This document shows positions 37,607 through 49,152 of a stretch of 64,000 bases of DNA, piece after piece. The DNA comes from Gnetum montanum (lineage: Eukaryota > Streptophyta > Gnetopsida > Gnetales > Gnetaceae), in contig MNCI01009146.1 of assembly GCA_015680685.1 (NCBI GenBank), positions 695,043 to 759,042 of the forward strand, in the 5' to 3' direction. Both the position numbers and the translations under genes were made by a program. Position 1 is the stretch's first letter, and each line of letters begins with the position of its first letter. A model generated the notes under the pieces. The model had not been told where the DNA came from, ran no database searches, and worked only from the letters and a program-made list of their open reading frames with translations.

Positions 37607-38504
37607 TGATGAGTGGTACGTACCCCTACATCCAACCATAAAAATCACAAGTGTTCATGCACGATCCAATTGAATTCCATAGATGGGACTAGTTATGGCA
37701 TTTAGATTATTAAGCATTAATCACAAGATGCTATCTTCCCACTTGGACTAGTGGTAGCTTTGTCACGTATAGTTTAGTCCAAAACAAAGCATATGATAAT
37801 TGATGTTGTTAGGCCCTAATTACTCTTAGTGATAAACATAATTGAGAATGAAATTTAATTGTAATTCTATGTAATGATAGTAATGTAAATTTACTCTGGC
37901 CTAGAGAAATGAACATTCAATCTTGCCTTACCATACACATCATGGACTCATGTAACCATTACTAGGTTATCGAGCGTTATGCTGCTCGGTGAACCGAGCA
38001 ATAACACTACTAGGATTACCAAACGATCACACGTAAACATTTGAAACTAGTCGTACTTTTTCCACTTTACTAATGAACAAGAGAGTAAAGTACTTGGAAA
38101 TGTAAATGATTAAACTAAGAAAATAGTAAAAATTATCTAAGTAAAATAGTAAAACTAAGTGGATGCTACAATGATGAAAAATAATCTTGATCTTTATTTC
38201 AAAACATGAACTGTGCCCAAGTACACTTCACTTGAATAAAAATTCTATACAACTACTCTACAACAAATTGTAGGCATTCACTTTATCACTAAAGCTATAA
38301 AAACAAACTATATGAGACTACCTAAGGATGGAATGAAAATTTATCTAGATCCATGTGCCTAGTTATTGTATTTATAGACTGCACACATCCCATGATTTTT
38401 GGATCTACGATGATGTAGCTTGTGCTACAATGCTGTATATATGACATTGTAGATATGATATCATAGTTACAATATCATTGGTCAAGAAAAATATGACTTT
38501 ATCA
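37607..38504 (-). repeat. 5' LTR of element C (898 bp)
   Basis: It starts TGATGAGTGG and ends TTTATCA on the plus strand, the same ends as element B. The far end holds short inverted words (TACGATGATGTA, GATATGATATC). It lies back to back with the opposite-orientation LTR that starts at 38511. Confidence 0.75.
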
Positions 38505-38510
38505 AAAAAA

Positions 38511-39290
38511 TGCAATGTAGCATCTACGATATCTTAGCTAATTGATCAGTGTTCATGCTAGCCTATAAAAGAAACACTTACACACAAAGATCAAGGGAGA
38601 TTAGTTAACATAGTAACAAAACTCTTTTAGTTTGTTTTCATGATTTCAGTACTTAGTAATGTGTCCCCATAGTGTGATGTTAAGTGATTAACTAAAGTCT
38701 TTATTCAAGTGTGATGTACCTAGACACATTGCATGCCTAGAAATAAAGATTTAGTTTTATTTATTTTTTATTTAGTTTAATGTTTACTATTTTCATAGTT
38801 ACTAATTTACTTTTTATGCACTTTACCATTATTGTTGTTGATCAGAATGAGTACAATTGATCTCAAATACTTAAGTGTAGCTGCTTAGTAACCTAGTAGT
38901 ACTATCACATGGTACACCCAGTAGTGAAGTACTTGGTAATTCTAGTAGTAGTTTCACAAAGTCCAAGGTGTGAACAGAAGAGTAAGACTAGCTACTCATT
39001 GCATAGGCTAGATTAGATTTGTTTAACTCTCATTTAGTTTTAGAAACCTTACTTTTAGCTTATGTCTATTAGGAGCACTTTGGCCCATACAACATTAATA
39101 TCATATACCACACTGTGAGTTAAACCATATGCATCGATTTGACTAACTTACGTGGGAAGACATTGATCGCGAACATTAACCAATTACCAATATAATCACA
39201 TTTCCTTGTCTATGGAATTTGATTGGGATTGTACATAAACACTCATATCTCATATGGTTGGGTGTTGGATACACCACCACTCATAATCCT
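38511..39290 (+). repeat. LTR D, opposite orientation, back to back with element C
   Basis: This 780-bp block is the reverse complement of the LTR family: it ends CCACCACTCAT, the complement of ATGAGTGG, and contains the inverse of the CACTTGAATAAAG and CCACTTGGACTAG regions. There is no gag next to it, so it is a solo or truncated LTR. With the neighbouring LTR it forms a long inverted repeat. Confidence 0.7.
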
Positions 39291-39299
39291 TGTACACCT

Positions 39300-40500
39300 A
39301 ACCTATGTAAAAATGATTAGTATGTCATATTGCATTACTTATTGCATAGAAAAATTAATACTTTTAGAAATAGCTTGCAAAGATGTTTGACATCTTCCAA
39401 AAGTTTCACTGGTTCTAACACTTTACTTAAAGCAAAAAATAAATGCTCTTTGGTGTTTAAAATTGCAGAAAAATTTAATTCCAAACCTCTTAACTTTATC
39501 ATAACCATGATTTTTCATTGTTTGATTTTTGTTGCCAATTTTAGCTAACTTGTCATATAAAACTAAGCCATTAAAAAACAAAGGTACTTTTTGTTTTGAC
39601 CCTATATCATAGATCAAAAATACATGCACTTTGATGCTTGTGATGGGAGAACAAGATTTAATTATTAACATGTTGACTTTAGTCCATAACCATGAATGTT
39701 CATGGTTTGATATTGGGCATACTATTTGATAAATCTACTCCTGCTTGTATACACCATTAACAATCTAAAATTGCTGAAGTACAGATCGTGTTCAAACATT
39801 AAATTGTTGCTTGTAACAACAACCCATAAGGAGTGTATACTATTTGCACATAATTAAAAAAAATTCAATTTTAGTATGGAAAGTACAGTTTGGTAAGAAC
39901 TTGAGCACATTGTAAAATAGGCACCCTTCGAGGAACTTTACACATGGCAGAAACTTAAAGTAACTATTGCTCTAACACTATATTTCAGAAAAATTAAATG
40001 CTCTTTCGTGTATGAAATCATAGAAAAAAATGTATTCTTAGAGCTCTCAACTTTCACAAAACCATGACATCTCAACTTTAACATGACCATAAAGATTCAT
40101 CCTATAAAGCTGTTTGAGCTGTCCAAGCAAGTTGTCATATTTGACCAAGCTATTAAAGAACAAAGATAACATTTTATCTGATAGTATATTTCATACGGAA
40201 TATAAATGAACTTTGGTACCTGAAATTGTATAACAAAATTGAATTCTTAACATTTCAACTTTAACCATAAAGATGAATGTTCGTCGTTTGTTGATCTTGC
40301 ACAACGAACTCAGATCCTGAATGTGTATTCATTAAAATGCTAAAAATGCATGAGTAAGCACAGATGGTGTTCACTCATTAAACTATTACTTCTAATAGCA
40401 ACCTGAAAGGAGGGTATGGCATCTCCACATTGGAAAAAAAGTTTCCATTTTGCATAAAGAAAGTAGCTTTTGGTAAGGACTGGCCCATAATATAACGCAA
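39300..40500. repeat. Diverged tandem duplication, unit about 590 bp
   Basis: The sequence 39420-39900 is repeated in diverged form at 40000-40480: AAATGCTCTTTGGTGT, TAACCATGAATGTTC, TTCAAACATTAAATTGTTGC, CATAAGGAGTGTATAC and AGTACAGTTTGGTAAG each have a partner. A third copy is at 58100-58330, on the other side of the Helitron cluster. No protein is recognised. Confidence 0.6.
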
Positions 40501-40530
40501 TTCCTGATTTTCTACTATTAAAATCCTAAA

Positions 40531-40972
40531 AACTAGCTTTTATATATATAAATTTGCCAAGATAATTTTTTTAAAAAAATGATGTTAACGAAGCCTGACT
40601 ACTGAACAAGGTAACAAGATAACTAAAAATGGAATCACTCATCCCTCTGTTTCTCTGGCACTTACCCAATTTAGTTTTACCCTCTTAGTCAAATTTTCTC
40701 TTTCTTTCTTTGTTCATGGTGTTTTTTCTCTTTCTTTATTTGTTAATGACATTTTTGAGCATTACTCAAAAATTCCATGAACAAACAAAGAAAGAGCAAA
40801 CTTGACTAAGAGGGTAAAACTAAATTGGGTAAGTGATATAGAAATAGAGGAGAGATGAGTGATTCTGTTTTTAGTTATCTTGTTACCTCATCCAGTAGTT
40901 GGGCTTTGTTAACATCATTTTTTTAAAAAAAATCATCTTGGCCAATTTATAGATATATATATAAGCTAGTGG
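40531..40972. repeat. Foldback element with arms of about 200 bp
   Basis: The bases 40531-40745 are nearly the reverse complement of 40757-40972. The ends read CTAGCTT-TATATATA and TATATATA-AAGCTAG, the inner arms contain TGATGTTAACGAAGCC and CCAATTTAGTTTTACCCTC, and the loop is only about ten bases. Near-identical elements occur at 49153-49575 and, cut by the N gap, about 47985-48745. The RNA or single strand would form a very long hairpin. Confidence 0.85.
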
Positions 40973-42000
40973 AGCAGTTTCATGGGCTATGAGTAGAATT
41001 TAATTAATTTTTTTATTTTTTAAGTTATCATCACTATTTACATTCCAAATAATATATACCAGTAAACATAAATTGGTTAAAATAAAATTTTATATATTTC
41101 GTATATGTTGATGAAGGAATACATTGCACAATTATTGCAATAAAAATTACAGAGCTATATAATAGCATTGAGAAAAAGGCAAAATACAACGATAACTATG
41201 AAGTCAATATGCTTAATCCTTGAATTGCACAAAAAAAACTTCCTATGCAATTCTACTTTAGAGATGTTTAGCATCTGAAATCCTTTTGTATCTTTGCACA
41301 TAGAAAGGAGGATGAATCTTTAAATAATCAATGGTCTTGACTCTATATAATGCAAAAAATGTTAGATTCGTAAGCTCTCTTATGTAGCGGTTTCGTGGGC
41401 TATAAGTAGAATTAATTTTTTTTTTATTTTTTAAGTTATCACTATTTGCATTCCAAATAATATATAATAGTAAACATAAATTGGTTAAAATAAGAGTTTA
41501 TATATTTCGTATATGTTGATGAAGGAATACATTACATAATTATTGCCACAAATATTACAGAGCTATATAATAGCATTGAGCAAAAGGAAAAATACAACGA
41601 TAACTGTGAACTCAATATGCCTAATTCTCCAATTGTGCAAAACAAACTTCCTGTGCAATTCTACTTTGGAGATGTTTAACATCTGAAATCTTTTTGTATC
41701 TTTGCACATAGAAAGGAGGATGAATCTTTAAAGAATCAATGGTTTTGACTCCAGATAATGCAACAAACGTTAGACTCGTAAGTTCTCTTATGGAGTGGTT
41801 TCATGGGCTATGAGTAGAATTTAATTATTTTTTTATTTTTTAAGTTATCATCACTATTTGCATTCAAAATAATATATACTCATAAACATAAATTGGTTAA
41901 AATAAAATTTTATATATTTTGTATATGTTGATGAAGGAATACATTGCACAATTATTGCAACAAACATTACAAAGTTGTATAATAGCATTAAGAAAATGGT
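40969..42000 (-). repeat. Triplicated Helitron 3' end (unit about 410 bp)
   Basis: The phrase GTGGTTTCATGGGCTATGAGTAG starts units near 40969, 41385 and 41794. Each unit is about 410 bp and contains an untranslated tail plus the last about 45 codons of the helicase on the minus strand (for example IDYLKIHP-F-VQRYKRIS). The third unit continues without break into the long helicase frame. Repeated 3' ends are known for Helitrons. The same tail appears once more at 49575-49637. Confidence 0.8.
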
Positions 42001-43570
42001 AAATACAATGATAACTATGAACTTAATATGCTTAATCCTCCAATTTCTCAAAATGAACTTCTTTTGCAATTCTCCTGTGGAGATGTTTAGCATATGAAAT
42101 CTTTCTGTATCTTTGCACAGAGAAAGAAGGATGAATCTTCAAAGAATCAATGGTCTTGACTCTAGATAATGCAACAAATGTTAAATCCAGAACTTCTCTT
42201 GAACCAATGTCAATAGTAGCCTTATCTAATATCATTCCTTGAGATTTATGAATAGTCATGGCCCATGCCAACCATAACGGTATCTAACGAGATGCTTCAC
42301 AGACCACAGGTATAATTGGTACATGATGAGGATTACCATTATTAAATGCACATCCAATGTAGGAGTCAAAATCAACAATAACATACGATGGTAATGTAGG
42401 TGGCTATTTACCTTGAGGATACATAATACTATGAATTGTGCCAAGTGCACCATTCACTAATCCTACTTCTGGCTAAAGGTTAACGGTGAGCATTACTCTT
42501 GCACCTTCACATATAAGCATAGACTGCTCTATATCATCACTGTCATCATCTAAGATTCTAAATCCAAGGGGATCTATGTCTACTACACACAATGAAATAG
42601 GTCTCTACATTGTTTGCAACATATTTTTATTGTGTGAAACGACTTTATCCTTTCTATCATATAAGTGCATTGATTCTTCAAAACCATCTAATCCACTTGA
42701 AGTGGATGGAATATTCATTCGAGTAGCCAATAAATTTTAATCTTCATCATGGCTTTTTCCTTCTCTGATATGCATCAATAGTTCCCTGAATCTTTATTGT
42801 TGAGGATCATTTCCAAACTGATGAAAAATTGCATCTAAAAGAACAAATGTATCAAATGATTTCCAAACCCCTATAATATTTGGATTTTTGGATGCATAAT
42901 GCACAACATCAAGCAAAAGAGGAAGCTGACTAAAATCACCTATCAATATAATTGGTCTTCCTCCAAAAACTTCATTGTGATGTTCTAGAAAAAATTTTCT
43001 TAGTCCTCTATCAATGCTTTGTAATAATCTTCCTACCATAAAACTCGTTTCATCAATTACTATATATCTTACCTATGATAGTCAATGTTGCGTACTTATC
43101 TTTGCAAATAAAGAGAGTTCTTTGTAGGCACCTATTCCAATGTTCAAACTAGAATGAATGGTTGTTATGTTAATGTTAAATGTTTTAGCTCCTATGAATG
43201 CCATTATGAGTAAAGCATTATGTTTTTCATTATAGTATTTCATGAAAGCATTACAAAGTGTGCCTATGAGAAATGACTTCCCCGTACCAACTATTCCTTG
43301 GATAATCATTCTTAAAGGGGAAACAACTTCATCTATTGACTATGAAAACATCATGTGGCATACAATTTTATTGTAGCACTTCTTTTTATTTACAGAAAGC
43401 TTATCAAAATTGTAGGTACTATAGTCATGATCAATAAGAATCATAGACTGAGATGATTTATTGCTAGTAATAAAACTTGTAGTGAATTTTGCAACATCCT
43501 CTCTCGGATATTGTAATGTCCAGTTATGCATTCTATCAACATCTTGTAGCCCAATCATCTCCACTTCTAT
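42000..43570 (-). pseudogene. Helitron helicase domain (Pif1-type), degenerate
   Basis: The minus strand shows SF1B helicase motifs in order: GIVGTGKS Walker A (43297-43274), YIVIDETSFM motif II (about 43070-43035), GDFSQLP motif III (42940-42920), then AMTIHKSQGM and TFVALSRVKTID motifs V-VI (42265-42150). In Helitrons this domain, fused behind Rep, unwinds donor DNA during rolling-circle transposition. The frame breaks several times (for example near 43330, 43070, 42780 and 42470), so no continuous product can be made. Upstream, 43564-43340 joins it to the Rep part. Confidence 0.9.
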
Positions 43571-45860
43571 TCTCTAAAAAAAAACTTGTTGATAAGAGAT
43601 GATGGTTGAGGATTTCAAAATCATATTCCTCATGATCTTGCACCTAGGGAGTTACATCTACAAATTGTCTTTCTTTCTCCAAAGCTCACTAGAATTCTTC
43701 TTTAGTATTAATCTCCGATGCTACATATAGATGTTGAATAGACAACCACTTCATTTCATAATCCTCATCATTAGAACCAAGATCTCGCTTCACATCTCTA
43801 AACAGATAATGGAACAACAACATAGCCCAATAGTATTCAATCCATTTTTTTCTCCTTGCTTTGGTGGGATGAGAAACTTGGGATAATATCTAATAATAGG
43901 ATCTGGCTGTAGGTGATGTGGATTATAATTTGGATAGGAATTATTGTTTATGTTGCAATTTTACTCTTTAAAAGCCTATAGCAATGAGACATCCTCCATA
44001 AAAAGCAGACGTTTCGGATACATATTAATAAGATCTATGTAGTTTTCAGCTTCATCAGTTTCATCTGAATTAATTCGAAATTTTTTGTACACTTGTTGAG
44101 AAACATTGAGTGTGCAGAAAACATGACTATGGTTTACCAAAGAAAGCTCATATAACATGTGATAGACCTCCATAGCACCAATGTCTCTACCTATAGCAAC
44201 ATCCATCATGAGCCTTATATAGATTGATAAAGCATCTTCATTAGGATCCCTTAACTCAAAAATTTGCAATAACATGTCACGAAAAAATTGTGATTTCTTC
44301 TTTGTTTTAGCTGTATATTTTGCAATATATTTTATGAAAACATATTATGGCATTACTAGCTAAAAATTTATATTTTCCCTCCATGTTTGAAGCATCATTT
44401 TGTTATGAACATTAAGCCTTGAATCGTTTCTTCAAGGAACATAAGTAATCTCATTATTATTTTATGGATCTCTCTTAAGAGCTGATTTTAATGATAATGA
44501 TCAAGAAACATTGTACCTAGAATTAAAAAATACAATATTTGAATATCTATATATTTTTTCCCATGATAAATTAAATTTTACTTGCTAATAAAAATGAATG
44601 CAATGGTGAGGAAATAGTAATGATACAACCTTTTGATTAGAAAGTGGCACCTGCAAACTTCTTTTCCATTACATTTTCATAAGCATGCACCTAATTTGCA
44701 TATAGTATGTCTTTGAATAGCATTACGCAAATTAGCATAATTAGTTTCAAGATCCATACATTGTAGTTGTTTAGTAGTCAACTCACATGCATGATGTAAC
44801 ATATTTACATGTAAAGCCTAAGTGAGAAGAGAAATTGAAAGAAGTAACAGTGGAGAAATTAATATCTCTATATTCTAAGCAATATCAGCAAAAAAAAATT
44901 TGTGTAAAGAATAGAAAAGATAAATGAGAACTTAGATTATTTGGATGTTCATTTGTTGTAAATCTTGGATTCCATGCATATGTAATTGAATCAAAAACTT
45001 CTTTTTCCCTACGCATGATTTGAGGATCATTATGGTCAAGCTCATCTACCTTTGTATCCACAGGAAACCATGCACATGTGGAGATCCATTATGTTGCCAC
45101 TAATATTGTGTCCAATAGTCAACAACATGGAACTCATTCATCAAGACTATTTCAAGAAAGGAAATGTGACGATGATGCATGAACTCTACAACTATATGAT
45201 ATTACTTTGCCTCCAACATTTGAGTTCAGATGAGTTCTCAGGTGGATCCCCTTTCATCATATTATGCAACTCAGGCCAATAGAGATTTTCCACACTTAGA
45301 GTAAAAAATATAGTAGGTGTTCCCAATGTATTCACCATGTTAGTTAGCTCCACTTTACATTTTCTCCAATAAGATGGTGTACCACGAATGGATGTACCAT
45401 ATCGCATTAAATTATCAACAATGACATGTGATAGAGAATTATTCAATTGTTCTCATAGTTCTTCAATAGTTATGGGTGCATCAATAGTATTTTTTTAAAA
45501 AAATACAATGGTAGATTCCATTATCTATCTTCTTCTAATGATATTATAGATATAATACCTACAAATAAATGACACATCATTGCTTAAATATCATAAAAAA
45601 AATTATGAATAATGATAATAACAAACAAATAGAGAATTAATATTTACCTAAATTTCTTGTGACATCCAAATCTACCATCTTTGTAGAAAATAAGATGTTT
45701 TGCATATTCATACAATTTTACATCTTTAGCTTTATGCTCAAGAAAATCACATTTTCCTTCAGGAAAACGACTTGGAAATGCCATCATAAACAACCCCATC
45801 AAGTTAAACTCATTAATAGGAGAATTAGACATGGAAGGCCACTGAGTAACATTTTAATCT
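43571..45860 (-). pseudogene. Helitron Rep endonuclease domain (Helitron_like_N), degenerate
   Basis: Reading minus: the entry segment INEFNLMGLFMMAFPSRFPEGKCDF and YKDGRFGCHKKFR (45832-45644), GTPSYWRKCKVEL and LGTPTIFFTLSVENLYWPELH (45380-45250), the metal-binding WQHNGSPHVHGFLW (about 45105-45064; HVH is the HUH-type motif), and NYANLRNAIQRHT near 44745-44705, where the catalytic tyrosine region lies. It continues to MLLQIF-LRDPNEDALSIY and EVYHMLYELSL (44275-43976). A TAG replaces the usual Glu before WQH. Rep nicks and rejoins DNA in family members; this copy is broken. Confidence 0.9.
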
Positions 45861-46640
45861 TGCAATGATGGATTATGCATCCATGCTTTTATCCAATCAA
45901 TTTCCTTTCTTACAATTTCAACATGTTGTGCAACCAATGATGTGTGACCAATAATGTTTCCATCAACTGTTTGAAGCAAAGGACCTTGAAATTGAAATCT
46001 CATTTTTCCATCCTTTTTCGACAATGGAATATAAAGAATGCTATGGAAGATGTTAACATCAACGGTATCAACAACATCATCTATGCATGCATATCGATCT
46101 TGACATCTCAATAGTATGGATCATTTACCTTTTTAAAAATCAAAGGTTGATAAACTTGTCTCTTGTTGACGATGAAATTATACTTGATGTATATTTGATC
46201 TAGTCTTCTCAATATCAAGAAAAGGGATGTCTTTAAATCTAAGAGGAATTTTTTAGTAATCTATGTGACATCTTGAGCAAAGCTAATTATGTAACCTTTA
46301 TACTTGAACTATCCACCAACTACATGTGTAACATGTAAAATGGGATTGATTTTTGTAATTAACATTTTTTCAACCTCAGTTAAACAGCCTAGGATAGGTG
46401 GTTGGATACCAGGATCCATGTTATTTTCAATAGAAAATCATTTGATTTCACAACCAAAACTATCAAGAATATTATTTGTCTTTTCTTTAATGCACCTATT
46501 GCATGTGGGTCCTCTATTTCTAGTTGAATCCAATAATATGCTAAGAAACATTTCATTGCATACATTTCAGGAATGTGGATTTGCAAAACTTCTAATTGTA
46601 GTATTAAAATTATGTATTACTTGAGCAATTTCTATACTTT
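45861..46640 (-). pseudogene. Helitron N-terminal DUF6570-like domain, copy 1
   Basis: The minus strand reads IHIPEMYAMKCFLAYYWIQ (46580-46525), a frameshifted middle, and VDVNIFHSILYIPLSKKDGKMRF with FQGPLLQTVDGNIIGHTSLVAQH (46050-45910). The better-preserved second copy (51974-51378) shows the diagnostic MDPGIQPP-LG-LT-VEEMLIAK and QFKYKGHIISFAQDV. Here it directly precedes the Rep domain, as in plant Helitrons. Confidence 0.8.
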
Positions 46641-47440
46641 CCTTTTGCAATCTCCAGAAAGACTAAATAGGTTCTGAAGAAGGAATTTCCATTGTTGGTG
46701 CACTGGCAACATCTATAGCTTCATTTATTTGATGAAATGAATTTTTTTCTTGTCGATGTTGCCTCTTTCGATGCTCACTCTCACTATAATGTAGTTGTTC
46801 TTGATCTTCTTGCAATTGTTGTTCTTCTACATGTGTGATTTATGAAACAATTGTTGCTTGATTAACAGGCACAAATGCATTTCTAATGTCCTGCAAAAAT
46901 TGTTTCAAATTTAAACTAAAAATTGAATTAAATTATTTACCAACTTGAGTATGGGCAAACACCAACCTGCATTTCTTCTTAATTATTTACATTATTAGTA
47001 TCAATAATGTGAATCATTGCATTGGATAAATTTCCAAGTCATGAGAGGGCATTTGAAGTTGACATAACCTAAAAATATATATGCAATGTAAGTATGTAAA
47101 TAAAATGAGAATATTTCCCTATGATAAACATTTCTTTTGAAATATTAAAAAATGCATAAATTACATACTCTTGAATTTCATAGAAATAGTTCTCGTTCTC
47201 GTTCCTGTCATTTTGCTTCTCATTTTAGAAATTGTCTTCTCTCCTCTGTAGTCATCGATTCTAAATTTTTAGTTTCTATAATCTGTGGTCATCCTCTCTT
47301 TTTGGCCATGCCCACACACATGACCACTACCATGACCTCCATGAATTGTATTACTTGTTGTAGTAGATGATTGTTATTGCTGATCTTGATGAGAATGTTC
47401 TTTACCTTCTCTATTGGGATGAATAGCAACAGGATCCATG
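46641..47440 (-). pseudogene. Helitron N-terminal exons with AT-hook-like motif, copy 1
   Basis: A first frame starts MDPVAIHPNREGKEHS at about 47437 and continues through a Gly/His-rich stretch and a basic segment to about 47150. Copies 2 and 3 show that this basic segment is RRGRPW-like, an AT-hook core, followed by ERRQFLK. A gap of about 50-60 bp resembling an intron separates it from the next coding block (about 46960-46640), rich in Gln and Glu. Frames are broken. AT-hooks bind AT-rich DNA; the role here is inferred. Confidence 0.5.
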
Positions 47441-48005
47441 TTTTTGAAAATGCAAAAATTCCAATATTGCACTTCTTAATCTTATAAGACAATGCCCAAG
47501 TTTAATATCTATAAATACTATACCATACCAAACCATCATCACCCTAATCATTACCATGATCGTAACCATCACTGTTTATAATAATAATAACTATTTAATA
47601 TTACCCATCATTTATAATAATAAATATTTATTAATTACACATGTTGGGGCCTACGTGTGAGGGAATACAAAGAAACAAATGGGAAGCCTAGGGGTTGGGG
47701 GCATCAATCGAATAAAGATTTAGCTCCTCTACAATGACTCTTTGTCTCTCCTACACGTGGTGCATTCCATGGAGGGTGAAAAATCAACTCCCCCCTCCCC
47801 CCCTATCCTATGAGAAAATGGAAGGTGAAAAATCCACTTCCCCCTCCCCCCTATACTATGAGATGAGTTGGCCTCTTAGCCAAAATGAGAACATGAAGGT
47901 CAAAAAATCCACTCCCCCCTCTCCCTATCCTATGAGAACATGGAGGATGAAAAATCCACTCCCCCCTCCCCCACTATCCTACTAGCTTAGATATATATAT
48001 ATATA
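47441..48005. repeat. Right end of Helitron unit 1: ATAATAATAA tract and C-rich short repeats
   Basis: The bases 47560-47640 are ATTATAATAATAA-rich. Then 47640-47745 gives one truncated 115-bp minisatellite unit and 47755-47985 holds four copies of a unit of about 60 bp containing AAATCCACTCCCCCCTCCC and TATCCTATGAGAACATGGAGG. The small hairpin TTGGCCTCTTAGCCAA is at 47868-47883. At 47985 a CTAGCTTAGATATATA start of a foldback element runs into the gap. Confidence 0.7.
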
Positions 48006-48573
48006 NNNNNNNNNNNNNNNNNNNNNNNNNNNNNNNNNNNNNNNNNNNNNNNNNNNNNNNNNNNNNNNNNNNNNNNNNNNNNNNNNNNNNNNNNNNNNNN
48101 NNNNNNNNNNNNNNNNNNNNNNNNNNNNNNNNNNNNNNNNNNNNNNNNNNNNNNNNNNNNNNNNNNNNNNNNNNNNNNNNNNNNNNNNNNNNNNNNNNNN
48201 NNNNNNNNNNNNNNNNNNNNNNNNNNNNNNNNNNNNNNNNNNNNNNNNNNNNNNNNNNNNNNNNNNNNNNNNNNNNNNNNNNNNNNNNNNNNNNNNNNNN
48301 NNNNNNNNNNNNNNNNNNNNNNNNNNNNNNNNNNNNNNNNNNNNNNNNNNNNNNNNNNNNNNNNNNNNNNNNNNNNNNNNNNNNNNNNNNNNNNNNNNNN
48401 NNNNNNNNNNNNNNNNNNNNNNNNNNNNNNNNNNNNNNNNNNNNNNNNNNNNNNNNNNNNNNNNNNNNNNNNNNNNNNNNNNNNNNNNNNNNNNNNNNNN
48501 NNNNNNNNNNNNNNNNNNNNNNNNNNNNNNNNNNNNNNNNNNNNNNNNNNNNNNNNNNNNNNNNNNNNNNNNN
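48006..48573. other. Assembly gap (568 N)
   Basis: A run of N. The sequence before it (CTAGCTTAGATATATA) and after it (AAATTGGCCGAGATGATTTT) are consecutive parts of the left end of a foldback element, so the true gap may be a TA-repeat that could not be assembled. Confidence 0.98.
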
Positions 48574-48745
48574 AAATTGGCCGAGATGATTTTAAAAAAA
48601 TGATATTAATGAAGCCCGACTACCAGATGAGGTAGCAAGATAGCTAAAATCGAATCACTCACCCCTCCTCTCTTTCTCTAGCACTTACCCAATTTCATTT
48701 TACCCTCTCGGTCAAGTTTTCTTTTTCTTTATTTGTTCATGGTAT
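48574..48745. repeat. Half of a foldback element after the gap
   Basis: It matches the left arm at 40545-40740 and 49165-49345 but has no right arm; after TTTTTGAGAAATAAATC the sequence changes. Possibly the other arm was lost by deletion. Confidence 0.7.
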
Positions 48746-48759
48746 TTTTGAGAAATAAA

Positions 48760-49145
48760 TCTTTTTCATAAATAATGTTAACATAAATGAATAAATCATT
48801 ATCTCTTGCAACAATAATGTTAACATTTATGTTACCATTTGAGACAATGTGTAGCCATTTTGCGAGCTATTTTACCATTTGAGACAATGGTAGAGATATT
48901 ATTCATTCATTCATAATGCTAACCCATAATGATTATATCTTGATTAGCATTATCCATAAGATATATATAATGAAATGATTATAAATAACTAAGTTTATTT
49001 ATGATGAAGTGTTTATAATCATTATATATAATCATTTATGTTTATGATTATAAATATATCATTATATATAATCGAGATTATAAATAACCAAAATAAATAT
49101 AATCATTAGCTCCCTTGCAGTGACTCTTTGGCTAGGGGAGATTTA
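48760..49145. repeat. AT-rich block duplicated at about 50310-50570
   Basis: The bases 48895-49145 and 50310-50570 agree closely: CATAATGATTATATCTTG, AAGATATATATAATGAAATG, TTTATGATGAAGTGTTTATAATC and CTTGCAGTGACTCTTTGGCTAG. The last phrase is the 115-bp minisatellite word, so the block belongs to the Helitron cluster. Confidence 0.75.
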
Positions 49146-49152
49146 TAACTAG

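Larger units (their letters stand above)
34223..38504 (-). mobile_element. Gypsy-type element C: LTR, gag, LTR only
   Basis: It has an LTR start TGATGAGTGG at 34223, a 2.5-kb interior with gag on the minus strand, a primer-binding site at 37585-37605 and a full LTR at 37607-38504. Nothing but gag fits in the interior, so it is a compact gag-only derivative of the element A family. The flanks outside the two LTRs do not show a shared 5-bp duplication, so the unit may have arisen by recombination between nested relatives and not by simple insertion. Confidence 0.65.
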
